DNA of 64,000 nucleotides from Abyssibacter profundi (GTDB taxonomy: Bacteria; Pseudomonadota; Gammaproteobacteria; Nevskiales; OUC007), in contig NZ_QEQK01000005.1 in NCBI RefSeq assembly GCF_003151135.1, forward strand, positions 183,407-247,406, read 5' to 3'. Below are positions 1 through 9,555 of this stretch, piece by piece. Position 1 is the stretch's first letter; every line of letters begins with the position of its first letter. The position numbers were made by a program, and so were the translations under genes. The notes below the pieces were generated by a model that was given only the letters and a program-made list of their open reading frames with translations, searched no databases and was not told the DNA's origin.

Positions 1-1004
1 CCGACCACGTCATCGACACGTAGCCGCAGCAGCAGGTCAGCGCCGAACACCGCCACCGGCGCGGCGACGAAGCCGGTCAGCACCGCAAAGCCGGGAGACA
101 TGGAGCCGCAGCCGGCGGTAATGGCCACCAGGCCCGCCAGCGCACCGTTTACCGAGGTGGTAATCAAGACGGGCCGGCGCAGCACGGCGAGCAGCAGCAT
201 CGTGCCGACCACACCGGCCGCAGCCGCGAGGTTCGTGTTCAGCAGGACCGGTCCGATGCTGGCGTCAGCAGCCAGCGTGCTGCCGCCGTTAAAGCCGAAC
301 CAGCCCAGCCACAGGATGAAAACGCCCAAGGCAACGCTGGGCAGGCTGTGCCCCGGAATGGGGCGTACGCTGCCATCCGACCCGAAGCGTCCCAGCCGCG
401 GTCCCAGCACCAGCGCGGCGGCCAGCGCGCACCAACCGCCCACCGAGTGCACGACGGTCGAGCCGGCGAAGTCGATGAATCCACGCGCGGCCAACCAGCC
501 GCTGCCTTCGAAGGCGCTACCCCAGACCCAGCTGCCATAGACGGGGTAGATCACCCCGGTGATGGCGACGGCGCCGATGGCATAGGGCGCAAAGCGCATG
601 CGCTCGGCCACGGTGCCCGAGACGATGGTCGCTGCAGTCGCGGCAAACATCATTTGAAAGACCAGAAATCCGGATTCGCCGCCCGTGAGCGCATCGGGTA
701 CGAAATGCGATGCACCGAACCAGCCGGTGGTGTTGTCGCCGAACATCAGCCCGAACCCGATGGCCCAGAATGCGAGTACGCCAACACAGAGGTCGGCGTA
801 GTTCTTCATGATGACGTTGACGCTGTTCTTGCCCCGGACCAGCCCTCCCTCCAGCAGGGCAAACCCGGCCTGCATGAAGAACACCAGGGCTGCACTGACA
901 CAGACCCAGATCAGATCTGCGGGGTCGGTCAGCAGATCCTGCGCATGGACGGAATGGGGCATGCACAGCATGCCGACGAACAGCAGACGCTTTCCTGTGC
1001 TCAA
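1..1004 (-). CDS. amt: Ammonium transporter (Amt family), 3' end cut by window edge
   Basis: Inner-membrane ammonium channel. The minus-strand frame reads as an Amt protein with many hydrophobic helices and the family stretches GFALLEGG and KNSVNVIMKN near the N-terminus and FNGGSTLAADA further on. About 334 codons are present and the C-terminal part lies beyond base 1. I chose a TTG start at 1004 because AGGAG lies 7 bases upstream and because it gives a typical signal peptide ending PHSVHA before QDLLTD, as in AmtB-type proteins. No in-frame ATG gives the full signal peptide. A PII gene (glnK) is often adjacent, but none is visible on this side. Family assignment is firm; the start is fairly sure. 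Confidence 0.93.
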   Translation of the reverse strand, partial: MSTGKRLLFVGMLCMPHSVHAQDLLTDPADLIWVCVSAALVFFMQAGFALLEGGLVRGKNSVNVIMKNYADLCVGVLAFWAIGFGLMFGDNTTGWFGASHFVPDALTGGESGFLVFQMMFAATAATIVSGTVAERMRFAPYAIGAVAITGVIYPVYGSWVWGSAFEGSGWLAARGFIDFAGSTVVHSVGGWCALAAALVLGPRLGRFGSDGSVRPIPGHSLPSVALGVFILWLGWFGFNGGSTLAADASIGPVLLNTNLAAAAGVVGTMLLLAVLRRPVLITTSVNGALAGLVAITAGCGSMSPGFAVLTGFVAAPVAVFGADLLLRLRVDDVV

Positions 1005-1104
1005 CGTGCAACTCCTTTGCTGGCGTTGCCCGGCGGCATGCGCCGCAGGCCACGCAAAGGCGGCGCAGGTCCAAGCGGTGTCGAGGTCCTCCGGGGCTCC
1101 GTCA

Positions 1105-1264
1105 CCCCCGGCTCCAGTGGCCTCTGGAGCCGGGGGATCAGAAGACCGATCAGCCAATCCCCGGTTGTTGGCTGCTCCCCTGGGTCGGCGTCCTTTGCGA
1201 CCTGCGAAGGACGCCGACCGCACCGCGGCCTGTGCCGCGATTTCCCCGAGCGATGTTGCTCGGG
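1105..1264 (-). promoter_or_regulatory. Three strong hairpins in the azoR-pirin/amt intergenic region
   Basis: The 303-base gap 1005-1307 has no gene. It contains three perfect inverted repeats: 13-bp arms at 1105-1117 and 1124-1136, 13-bp arms at 1183-1195 and 1207-1219, and 7-bp arms at 1245-1251 and 1258-1264. None is followed by a clear T-tract on the minus strand. They lie between the pirin stop and the amt start, both on the minus strand, so they could end the pirin transcript, fold in the amt leader, or both. I looked for a sigma-54 -24/-12 element for amt and found no good match. Confidence 0.5.
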
Positions 1265-1307
1265 TCCAGGGAACGCAATACCGGGGCCAAGTGCTCAGCC
1301 CGTGGGT

Positions 1308-2153
1308 TCAGGCGGCCAGCGTGCCGTCCCGGTAGTCACGCAGCGCCTGCTCGATTTCCTCACGGGTGTTCATGACGAACGGCCCATACTGGACCACAGG
1401 CTCGCCCAGTGGCCGTGCTGCCAGCACCAGCATGCGTACGCCACTGTCGCCAGCGTGCACCCGCAGCATGTCACCTGGGCCGAGCAGGCCGGCTGCGCGG
1501 TTGGGCACGGACTCACCGCCGATCTCTGCCTGGCCTTCGTAGGCGTAGACAAAGGCGTTGTGTCCGGCGGGTAGCGACACGTCAGCCGAGGTCCCGGCGT
1601 CCAGTTGCAGGTCCAACATCGTGGGTTCGGTGCCGTCGCGCTGCACGGGGCCGTCCAGTGTGCCGGAGGCGTCATGCCAGTGACCGGCGATGACCCGCAC
1701 CCGTCCACCGGCCAATGTCCGCTCGGGGATTGCCGTGGCGGCAATGTCTCGATAATCCGCCGGTTGCATCTTCAGCCGGGCGGGCAGGTTGATCCATAGC
1801 TGGAACCCCCGCATGCGACCCTCGCGCTGCTGCGGCATTTCCGAGTGGATGATGCCGCGGGCAGCCGTCATCCACTGCACGTCACCGGGTCCGAGGTCGC
1901 CTGTATTGCCCAGATGGTCCTGGTGCTGCATATGGCCGTCGAGCATGTAGGTCACGGTCTCGAAGCCGCGATGGGGGTGTGCGGGGAAGCCGGCGAGGTA
2001 ATCGTCCGGGTTGTCAGAGAAGAACTCATCCAGCATGAGAAACGGGTCGTGACGCAGCATCTGGCTGGCGCCCAGGCTACGTCGCAGCTTAACCCCCGCA
2101 CCATCCGATGCCGGCACTGCGGGGATGACTTGGGTCAGCGTGCGTTCGTTCAT
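1308..2153 (-). CDS. Pirin family protein
   Basis: Bicupin protein of 281 residues, the usual bacterial pirin length. The N-terminal cupin carries the metal ligands H59 and H61 in FPAHPHRGFE and H103 and E105 in IIHSEMP. Bacterial pirins such as YhhW act as quercetin 2,3-dioxygenases or as metabolic modulators; the substrate here is unknown. The gene follows the azoreductase gene by about 35 bases in the same direction and is probably co-transcribed with it under the divergent LysR regulator. Confidence 0.92.
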   Translation of the reverse strand: MNERTLTQVIPAVPASDGAGVKLRRSLGASQMLRHDPFLMLDEFFSDNPDDYLAGFPAHPHRGFETVTYMLDGHMQHQDHLGNTGDLGPGDVQWMTAARGIIHSEMPQQREGRMRGFQLWINLPARLKMQPADYRDIAATAIPERTLAGGRVRVIAGHWHDASGTLDGPVQRDGTEPTMLDLQLDAGTSADVSLPAGHNAFVYAYEGQAEIGGESVPNRAAGLLGPGDMLRVHAGDSGVRMLVLAARPLGEPVVQYGPFVMNTREEIEQALRDYRDGTLAA

Positions 2154-2188
2154 GGTCTGGCCTCCTGTCGTCGGGTGGCGCGCTGCTG

Positions 2189-2791
2189 CTAGGCCGCCAG
2201 CTGCGCGATGGTCTGCTCGGCATCCTGCAGGGCTTTGGCGCGGTGATCCGGACCCATCGCCAAGCCTTCGGCATAGACGAAAGACACCTCATCGATCCCC
2301 AGGAATCCGAGAAAGTCCTGGACGTAACGCGTCTGTGTATCACGCTCGGTGCCGGCGTAGCGGCCGCCTCGCGTGGCGAGTACGAAGGCACGCTTGCCGG
2401 TGAGCAGGCCTTCGGGTCCTTGCTCGGTATAGCGAAAGGTGATGCCGGCCCGCGCGACATGGTCGAAGTACGCCTTCAACGTGGACGGGATGCCGAAGTT
2501 GTACATCGGCAACGCCAACACCAGCACATCGCTGGCCTGTAGCTCGGCGATCAAAGCATCGGACTCGGCGACATCGGCTGCCTGTTCCGGGCTGCGTTCT
2601 GCGGCAGGGGTTGCGAAGGCAGCAAAGCGCTCGGCCGTCAGGTGCGGAACGGGATCAGTCGCCAAGTCACGGGACACCACCGTGGCCGAACCATGGCTTC
2701 GCTGCCACTGTTCGATGAATCGTTCTGCCAGCTGGGATGACTGGGCGGAATCGGAGTGGAGGCTGGCTGCGATGGAGAGAATCTGTGTCAT
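2189..2791 (-). CDS. azoR: FMN-dependent NADH-azoreductase
   Basis: Flavodoxin-fold quinone/azo reductase of 200 residues. The FMN phosphate loop is at the N-terminus (IAASLHSDSAQS), MYNFGIPSTLKAYFD follows near residue 100, and ATRGGRYAGT near residue 145; these are AzoR hallmarks. AzoR reduces quinones and azo dyes with NADH in the cytoplasm. GGAG lies 6 bases before the ATG. The gene is divergent from a LysR regulator across an AT-rich 98-base gap and is followed by pirin. This arrangement is common for electrophile or quinone stress responses, so regulation by the LysR protein is likely (inference). Confidence 0.93.
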   Translation of the reverse strand: MTQILSIAASLHSDSAQSSQLAERFIEQWQRSHGSATVVSRDLATDPVPHLTAERFAAFATPAAERSPEQAADVAESDALIAELQASDVLVLALPMYNFGIPSTLKAYFDHVARAGITFRYTEQGPEGLLTGKRAFVLATRGGRYAGTERDTQTRYVQDFLGFLGIDEVSFVYAEGLAMGPDHRAKALQDAEQTIAQLAA

Positions 2792-2871
2792 GTCGAGCTC
2801 CGTTGACTGGGATGCTCTGCATTAAACAATCATAAAAACAAATTAAAAAGCGCAAAAATATCGGTTAAATT

Positions 2872-2886
2872 ATCTAAAAATTAGAT
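2872..2886. promoter_or_regulatory. Candidate LysR-type operator (T-N11-A palindrome)
   Basis: ATCTAA-AAA-TTAGAT is a perfect inverted repeat ending 3 bases before the lysR ATG, in an AT-rich island that stands out from the GC-rich surroundings. T2873 and A2885 fit the T-N11-A LysR box. Its place in the azoR/lysR divergent gap suggests autoregulation and control of azoR-pirin (inference). Confidence 0.55.
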
Positions 2887-2889
2887 GAT

Positions 2890-3825
2890 ATGAGCATGGC
2901 AAGAATCTCGCTGGAGCAGTGGCGCGCCCTTGTGGCGGTGGTCGAGGCTGGAGGGTATGCACAGGCGGCCGAGCGCTTGCACAAGAGCCAGTCGTCCGTG
3001 AGTTATGCGGTCCAAAAGCTGGAGCGCAGCCTGAACGTCCAGGTCTTTCGCGCGGAAGGCCGTAAGGCGCAACTCACCGAGGTTGGCGCGGCATTGTTGC
3101 AGCGGGCCAAGGCTTTGCTGGACGACGCCGAACAGTTAGAGCACGGTGCCCAACAGCTGGCTGCGGGCATCGAGCCCGTGCTGGAACTGGCCGTGGAGAT
3201 CCTGTTTCCAACCTGGCTGTTGCTGCAGTGCCTGGAAGCTTTTGCCGAGGCGTACCCCAAAACGCATGTTGAGCTACACGAGACCGTGCTCGGCGGCACC
3301 GACGAAGCGATTCTGGCGCGCCGAGTCGATCTGGCCATCTCGCCCCGGGTTCCGGTGGGCTTCGCGGGTCAGCCTCTGCTACCCGTCCGATTCATTCCGG
3401 TCGCCCACCCGGACCATCCCCTGCACCGGCTGAATCGCGCTTTGACCTTCCGTGACCTGCGGCAGCACCGCCAGCTGGTGATCCGTGATTCGGGCAGCGA
3501 CCGCGATCGCGACAGTGGTGCGTGGCTAGGTGCCGATCAGCGCTGGACCGTGAGCAATAAGGCGACCTCGATTCAGGCGGTACGCACGGGGCTGGGGTTT
3601 GCGTGGTTTGCCGAACACATCATTCAGCCCGAACTGCAGAGCGGCGACCTACGCCCGCTTCCGATGCGGCCGGGCCATGAACGTGAAGCAACGCTTTATT
3701 TGATCCTGCCAGATGGCGACTTCGCCGGCCCGGGGGCCACGGCGTTGGCAGAGATCATCCGCCAGCGTTCGACAACTTGTAGCGCCGCACCCGAATCGCC
3801 GCCGCCCGACTCGGCGAGGCGGTGA
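2890..3825 (+). CDS. LysR family transcriptional regulator
   Basis: DNA-binding regulator of 311 residues. The N-terminal winged helix-turn-helix covers about residues 5-65 (GGYAQAAERLHKSQSSVS) and is followed by a LysR effector-binding domain with two periplasmic-binding-like lobes to about residue 290. The C-terminal tail is rich in Pro and Ala. It is divergent from azoR-pirin and probably controls that pair. The ATG at 2890 lies directly behind the palindrome at 2872; a second ATG two codons later is possible. The inducer cannot be told from sequence. Confidence 0.93.
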   Translation: MSMARISLEQWRALVAVVEAGGYAQAAERLHKSQSSVSYAVQKLERSLNVQVFRAEGRKAQLTEVGAALLQRAKALLDDAEQLEHGAQQLAAGIEPVLELAVEILFPTWLLLQCLEAFAEAYPKTHVELHETVLGGTDEAILARRVDLAISPRVPVGFAGQPLLPVRFIPVAHPDHPLHRLNRALTFRDLRQHRQLVIRDSGSDRDRDSGAWLGADQRWTVSNKATSIQAVRTGLGFAWFAEHIIQPELQSGDLRPLPMRPGHEREATLYLILPDGDFAGPGATALAEIIRQRSTTCSAAPESPPPDSARR

Positions 3826-3925
3826 CATCGGGCGGCAGGTCCGCGACGCTGACCCGCAAGGGTCATGCTGTGGCGGGTCGCCTGCGGTGCTTCGCCCCTG
3901 CGTACAGTTCACGTAAGCTAGCCGG

Positions 3926-5966
<2,041 letters not shown>

Positions 5967-6056
5967 CAGGTTCGCAGGCGCGTCCGTCTCTGGTCGGGGG
6001 AATTCTTGGCCTGAGGACTGTCTGACCGTGTAGTACCGCAATCACGGAGCAGGCCA

Positions 6057-6848
6057 ATGCGAATACAACTGGAAGGCAAGACCGCCATCGTGACGGGTTC
6101 GACCAAGGGCATCGGACTGGCCACCGCCAAAGCCTTGGCCGCGGCTGGCGCCAAGGTAGTGATCAACGGTCGGACACGGGACGCCGTGCGAGCCGCCGAG
6201 CAAGCCGTGGCCGAAGCGGTGCATGGGGCCTGTCTCGATGGTGTTGAGGCCGACCTGTCCACGGCGCAGGGATGCCAGGCGCTGGTCGCCGCCCAACCGG
6301 TGTGTGACATTCTCGTCAACAACGTGGGCGTGTTCGGCCCCCAGGACTTTTTCGATATCCCCGACGAGGAATGGTCACGTTTCTTCGAGACCAACGTGTT
6401 GTCGGGGGTTCGTCTGGCCCGCGCCTACGCGTCTGGAATGGCCGAGCGCCGATGGGGGCGGATCGTGTTTCTGGGGTCGGAGTCGGCCTTCAATATCCCG
6501 GCCGACATGATTCACTACGGCATGACCAAGACCGCTTGTGTGTCGGTGGCTCGCGGCCTGGCCAAGCGGCTGGCCGGTACCGGCGTGACGGTGAATTCGG
6601 TATTGCCGGGACCCACCTTGTCCGACGGGGTGCGGGCCATGATGGCGGAGGCCTTTGAAGACAGTGGTCAGACCATCGCAGAGCAGGGCGCTGAGTTCGT
6701 GATGCAGCAACGGCCCACGTCGATTATTCAGCGGGCCGCAACCGTGGATGAAGTCGCCAACATGATCGTTTACGCCTGCTCGCCGCAGGCGTCGGCGACC
6801 ACTGGCGCGGCTTTGCGGGTCGATGGCGGTATTGTCGATTCGTTATGA
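6057..6848 (+). CDS. SDR family NAD(P)-dependent oxidoreductase
   Basis: Short-chain dehydrogenase of 263 residues. The Rossmann cofactor loop is TGSTKGIG near residues 14-21, the structural NNVG motif is near residue 88, and the catalytic Ser and YGMTK are near residues 145-160. The C-terminus ends in a VDGGIVDS-type segment, as usual for the family. GGAG is 8 bases before the ATG. Its substrate is unknown. It is the first gene after thiC in the same direction, about 90 bases away, but nothing ties it to thiamin synthesis. Confidence 0.9.
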   Translation: MRIQLEGKTAIVTGSTKGIGLATAKALAAAGAKVVINGRTRDAVRAAEQAVAEAVHGACLDGVEADLSTAQGCQALVAAQPVCDILVNNVGVFGPQDFFDIPDEEWSRFFETNVLSGVRLARAYASGMAERRWGRIVFLGSESAFNIPADMIHYGMTKTACVSVARGLAKRLAGTGVTVNSVLPGPTLSDGVRAMMAEAFEDSGQTIAEQGAEFVMQQRPTSIIQRAATVDEVANMIVYACSPQASATTGAALRVDGGIVDSL

Positions 6849-6909
6849 CTAACCGGTTCGGGTGTCCGCCGGATGACTGGACCCCATTGTTGTCGTCGAG
6901 GTGCATGAC

Positions 6910-7068
6910 ATGGACGTGATTCGCATACTGCTCGCCATCATCCTGCCGCCGGTGGGTGTGTTTCTGCAGGTCGGGATCGGCCTGCACTTCTGGCTGAACA
7001 TTTTGCTGACGATTCTTGGCTATGTGCCGGGCATCATCCACGCGGTGTGGGTCATCGTGAAGAAATAG
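6910..7068 (+). CDS. YqaE/Pmp3 family small membrane protein
   Basis: A 52-residue protein made of two hydrophobic helices: MDVIRILLAIILPPVGVF, then a loop, then LNILLTILGYVPGIIHAVWV, ending in Lys-Lys. The LPPxGVF and LTxLGYxPGIIHAxW signatures define the Pmp3/YqaE (UPF0057) family of stress-linked membrane proteolipids. The ATG at 6910 has a GAGG-type site upstream. It stands alone, and a GC-rich hairpin directly follows the stop codon. Function in bacteria is poorly known. Confidence 0.9.
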   Translation: MDVIRILLAIILPPVGVFLQVGIGLHFWLNILLTILGYVPGIIHAVWVIVKK

Positions 7069-7072
7069 GGGG

Positions 7073-7103
7073 TGCCCCCGCCACCGCCTGGGCGGCGGGG
7101 GGC
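7073..7103. terminator. GC-rich bidirectional hairpin terminator
   Basis: CCGCC-TG-GGCGG extends outward through C/G-rich arms with one mismatch and one bulge. It sits 4 bases after the yqaE stop and 4 bases from the end of the convergent DJ-1/PfpI remnant. It lacks a long T-tract. Confidence 0.55.
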
Positions 7104-7107
7104 TTGC

Positions 7108-7282
7108 CTAGAGGCTTTGACGCTGCGCGCCGTGGCGGCCCTCTTCGATCTCCTCGCGCCTTGTCTGGCCTGTTTGCAGGCAGCAACTTGGCGGCGCGAA
7201 TAGCTCAGTGCTTCCTTAACTCAACTTGTTCGAAACCGTCGGTGGCAAGAATGGCGACCGGTTTGTCTGGCACATGGGCCAT
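7108..7282 (-). pseudogene. DJ-1/PfpI family remnant with internal deletion
   Basis: From an ATG at 7282, preceded by GAGGAGG, the minus strand encodes 25 residues containing VAILATDGFEQVEL. This is the start of DJ-1/PfpI intracellular protease or glyoxalase-like proteins, but a stop codon follows at 7205. About 45 bases later, in the next frame, the strand encodes REEIEEGRHGAQRQSL and a stop at 7108, which resembles the C-terminal end of the same family. The middle of about 140 residues, with the catalytic Cys, is missing. I infer an internal deletion that left both ends. The C-terminal match is from memory of the family, so it is less certain than the N-terminal one. Confidence 0.6.
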
Positions 7283-7424
7283 AAGGTCCTCCTCAATGGG
7301 TTCGAATTGCGCGCGTCCGATCACGGCCGCGCCAATCTTGCGACAGGCGAGCCTGGGTGGTGTTCCGCCGAGTTCGTGTCATCCCATGGTCCCGCCGGAG
7401 CGGTGGACGTGTTGGAATAGGCCC

Positions 7425-7814
7425 ATGAGTGATCACGCCTCCTCTTCAGAGAACAGCCGATCGGCCATCGAGCGACGCTTGGCCACACGGCGCAAGCGTG
7501 CCCGGGCCATGGAGCGGGCGCGGGCTCGTAGCACGCACATCATCTTCGTATTGATCGTGGGTGCGGGCCTGTTGATGGTAGCGCCGCGCTATCCGGGCAT
7601 ATTGGTGTTGATCGCGCCGCCGTTTGCCATCGTGCTGGCCTGGTTGATCGGTTCGGGTGTCTGGCGGCTGGGGCCGCTGCGACGGGCCTACATGCGTCGG
7701 TTCACGCAGCCGCCGGGGTTTTGGGTCAGCTTGCTGCTTGGCGTGGCGCTCATGGCCGTGCCCATCGGCTGGTGGGTGGCGCTGAGCATGGCTCCGCCCG
7801 ATACCGCATGGTGA
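7425..7814 (+). CDS. Hypothetical membrane protein
   Basis: A 129-residue protein that I do not recognise. A polar, strongly basic N-terminus (RRLATRRKRARAMERAR, about residues 16-32) is followed by two adjacent hydrophobic segments at about 38-75, a short Arg-rich loop (GPLRRAYMRR), and a third hydrophobic segment at about 95-122. The ATG at 7425 has a weak GGA upstream. The frame is open further upstream but lies over the DJ-1/PfpI remnant there. It lies 37 bases before the AI-2E family gene and may be co-transcribed with it. Confidence 0.65.
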   Translation: MSDHASSSENSRSAIERRLATRRKRARAMERARARSTHIIFVLIVGAGLLMVAPRYPGILVLIAPPFAIVLAWLIGSGVWRLGPLRRAYMRRFTQPPGFWVSLLLGVALMAVPIGWWVALSMAPPDTAW

Positions 7815-7851
7815 AGCACATTCCGCGGCATCTGGCCGGGGGCGCGTGCTG

Positions 7852-8913
7852 ATGTCGCGCTCATCCGCAGCCGCCCGACCGCGCGCCTCCCGGGTCGAGA
7901 TCGCCTTATTGGTGATTCTGCTCGTCGGCTGTGTTTATTGGGGGCGCTCGGTGCTGCTGCCGATTGTGCTGGCCCTGCTGCTAAATGTGACCTTGCGTCC
8001 GGTGGTGGCGGCCCTTCGACGCTTTCATCTGCCGCAGCCTGCCGCCGCTGCCCTCGTGGTCATGTCGCTGTTGGGCCTGGTCGGGTTATTTGCCTGGGCC
8101 GCCTACGACCCTGTGCTGCAGTGGCTGGAGCAGGCTCCGAAGTCGATTGCCGAGTTGCGAACGCAGGCACGCGCGCAGGGGGATTTCTCCGAGGTGGAGA
8201 AAGCCAGGGAGGCCGTGGAGCAAATGGCCGGCAATGGGCCGACGTCCGAGGGCCCGACCATCGTCCGGCAGGCCGATGCCACGGCGGCGGCGCGGCTGAC
8301 CGAAGCGGCCAAGACCGGCGTGGCGACCACCGGCATCACCCTGATTCTGCTGTACGTCTTGCTAGCCACAGGCGATTTGATGCTGCGCAAAACCGTCCAG
8401 CTAGCCTCTGGCTTTGCGGCGCAGCGCCGTATTGTCATGACCGCCCGCGCCCTGGAAATCCAGTTGGCCCGCTATCTGGGCACCATGGTGCTGCTGAATC
8501 TGGGCGTGGCCTTGACGGTCTGCGCCGGGCTGGCGCTGGCTGGATTCGAAGACCCCATCTTGTGGGGCATGGTGGCCGGTCTGCTGCGGTTCATCCCGTA
8601 TGTGGGCAACCTCATCGTGCTAGCCATCCTGCTCACCCTCGGCGTGCTGGCCTACGAGCCGCTGTGGCAGATGGTGGCACCGCCGGTGGTCTATCTGGCA
8701 TTCATCACCATCTACGGTAATGTCTTCGAGCTGTTCGTTCACGGGCGTCGATTGGCGCTCAACCCGGTGATGCTTTTCGTCTTCGTGCTGTTCTGGGGCA
8801 CGGTTTGGGGCATTCCCGGTGCGCTCATTGCCGTGCCATTGCTGGCCGCGACCAAGGTCGTGGCCGAACAGACACCAGCCTGGGCTCCGCTGGGCCGTTT
8901 TATTCGCGCCTAA
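7852..8913 (+). CDS. AI-2E family transporter (PerM/UPF0118)
   Basis: Polytopic inner-membrane protein of 353 residues with the AI-2E transporter layout: two N-terminal helices, a helix near residue 65, a soluble segment at about 90-155, then five or six helices. The family signature FIPYVGNLI and an FVLFWGTVWGIPGAL-like segment are present. Family members have been linked to AI-2 export or Na+/H+ antiport, so the substrate is open. I prefer the ATG at 7852, 9 bases after a G-rich site, over the GTG at 7846. Confidence 0.88.
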   Translation: MSRSSAAARPRASRVEIALLVILLVGCVYWGRSVLLPIVLALLLNVTLRPVVAALRRFHLPQPAAAALVVMSLLGLVGLFAWAAYDPVLQWLEQAPKSIAELRTQARAQGDFSEVEKAREAVEQMAGNGPTSEGPTIVRQADATAAARLTEAAKTGVATTGITLILLYVLLATGDLMLRKTVQLASGFAAQRRIVMTARALEIQLARYLGTMVLLNLGVALTVCAGLALAGFEDPILWGMVAGLLRFIPYVGNLIVLAILLTLGVLAYEPLWQMVAPPVVYLAFITIYGNVFELFVHGRRLALNPVMLFVFVLFWGTVWGIPGALIAVPLLAATKVVAEQTPAWAPLGRFIRA

Positions 8914-8924
8914 GCAAGTGGACA

Positions 8925-8953
8925 GCACGGACCGGCCTGCGGCCAGTCCGTGC
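8925..8953. terminator. Hairpin between convergent genes
   Basis: GCACGGACCGGCC (8925-8937) pairs with GGCCAGTCCGTGC (8941-8953) around a TGC loop with one mismatch that becomes a G-U pair on the minus strand. It lies between the convergent AI-2E and Mpo1-like genes, so it probably ends both transcripts. There is no T-tract. Confidence 0.6.
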
Positions 8954-8973
8954 CTGGGGGCAGACTGCCGTGG

Positions 8974-9465
8974 TCAGGCCTGATGGCTGACGCGCCGGTT
9001 GCCCAGGGCGCGGTAGACCTTTTCCATGACGAACAGCGGGCCGATCAACAGAAACACCAGATCTTCGGCAAAGGACGGCTTGGCGCTTTCCACTTCGTGG
9101 CCGTAGAACTGCAGCGCCCAGGCGGCGATCCACAGGCCAGCGCAGACAGCGGCCAACAGCCAGCCGGCGCCACCCAGCGCCAGGATGCCCACGACTGACA
9201 GGGCGAACCAACCGGTCATGACCAGCGCGCTGCGCACCGACAACTTGAGGTAGAACCCGAAGGCCAGCAAACCACCCACGGTGGCGACGTTGACGTACTC
9301 GGCGACCTCTAGGGGCAGGCCCAACCATCGGCCGATCTGCAGGCACCAGAGCAGGCCTAGCGTCGAGAACACGATGACGGGAACACAGATCATGTGGATG
9401 AGCTGATTGGTCGGGTGCTGATGGTCGCGGCTGTAGGCGGCGAGAAACTCGCTTTGGCTGCGCAT
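8974..9465 (-). CDS. Mpo1-like (DUF962) membrane protein
   Basis: A 163-residue protein with about four hydrophobic helices. The N-terminal YSRDHQHPTNQLIH stretch (Y11, H15, H17, P18, N20, H24) and a later QFYGHE are the conserved polar positions of the DUF962/YGL010w family. Yeast Mpo1 of this family is an Fe-dependent 2-hydroxy fatty-acid dioxygenase, and the conserved His residues are its likely metal ligands. The role in bacteria is not established. The start at 9465 has GGAG 6 bases upstream; a longer in-frame ATG further up is less likely. Confidence 0.85.
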   Translation of the reverse strand: MRSQSEFLAAYSRDHQHPTNQLIHMICVPVIVFSTLGLLWCLQIGRWLGLPLEVAEYVNVATVGGLLAFGFYLKLSVRSALVMTGWFALSVVGILALGGAGWLLAAVCAGLWIAAWALQFYGHEVESAKPSFAEDLVFLLIGPLFVMEKVYRALGNRRVSHQA

Positions 9466-9555
9466 GGTCGTCTCCTGGTGATGAACTATGCTGGTTAGTG
9501 TGACGGCCTCGGGCGGCAAACTCTGTCGCGCGGATGACAGTTGGGAGGACTTTTC

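Noticed and set aside
1005..1100. Possible sigma-54 promoter for amt
   Set aside because: A TGGC and a TGC occur but the GG-to-GC spacing is two bases too long, so the -24/-12 rule fails.
7298..7310. GGTTCGAAT, resembling a tRNA T-loop
   Set aside because: The flanking bases do not form the T stem and no acceptor or anticodon arm is present.
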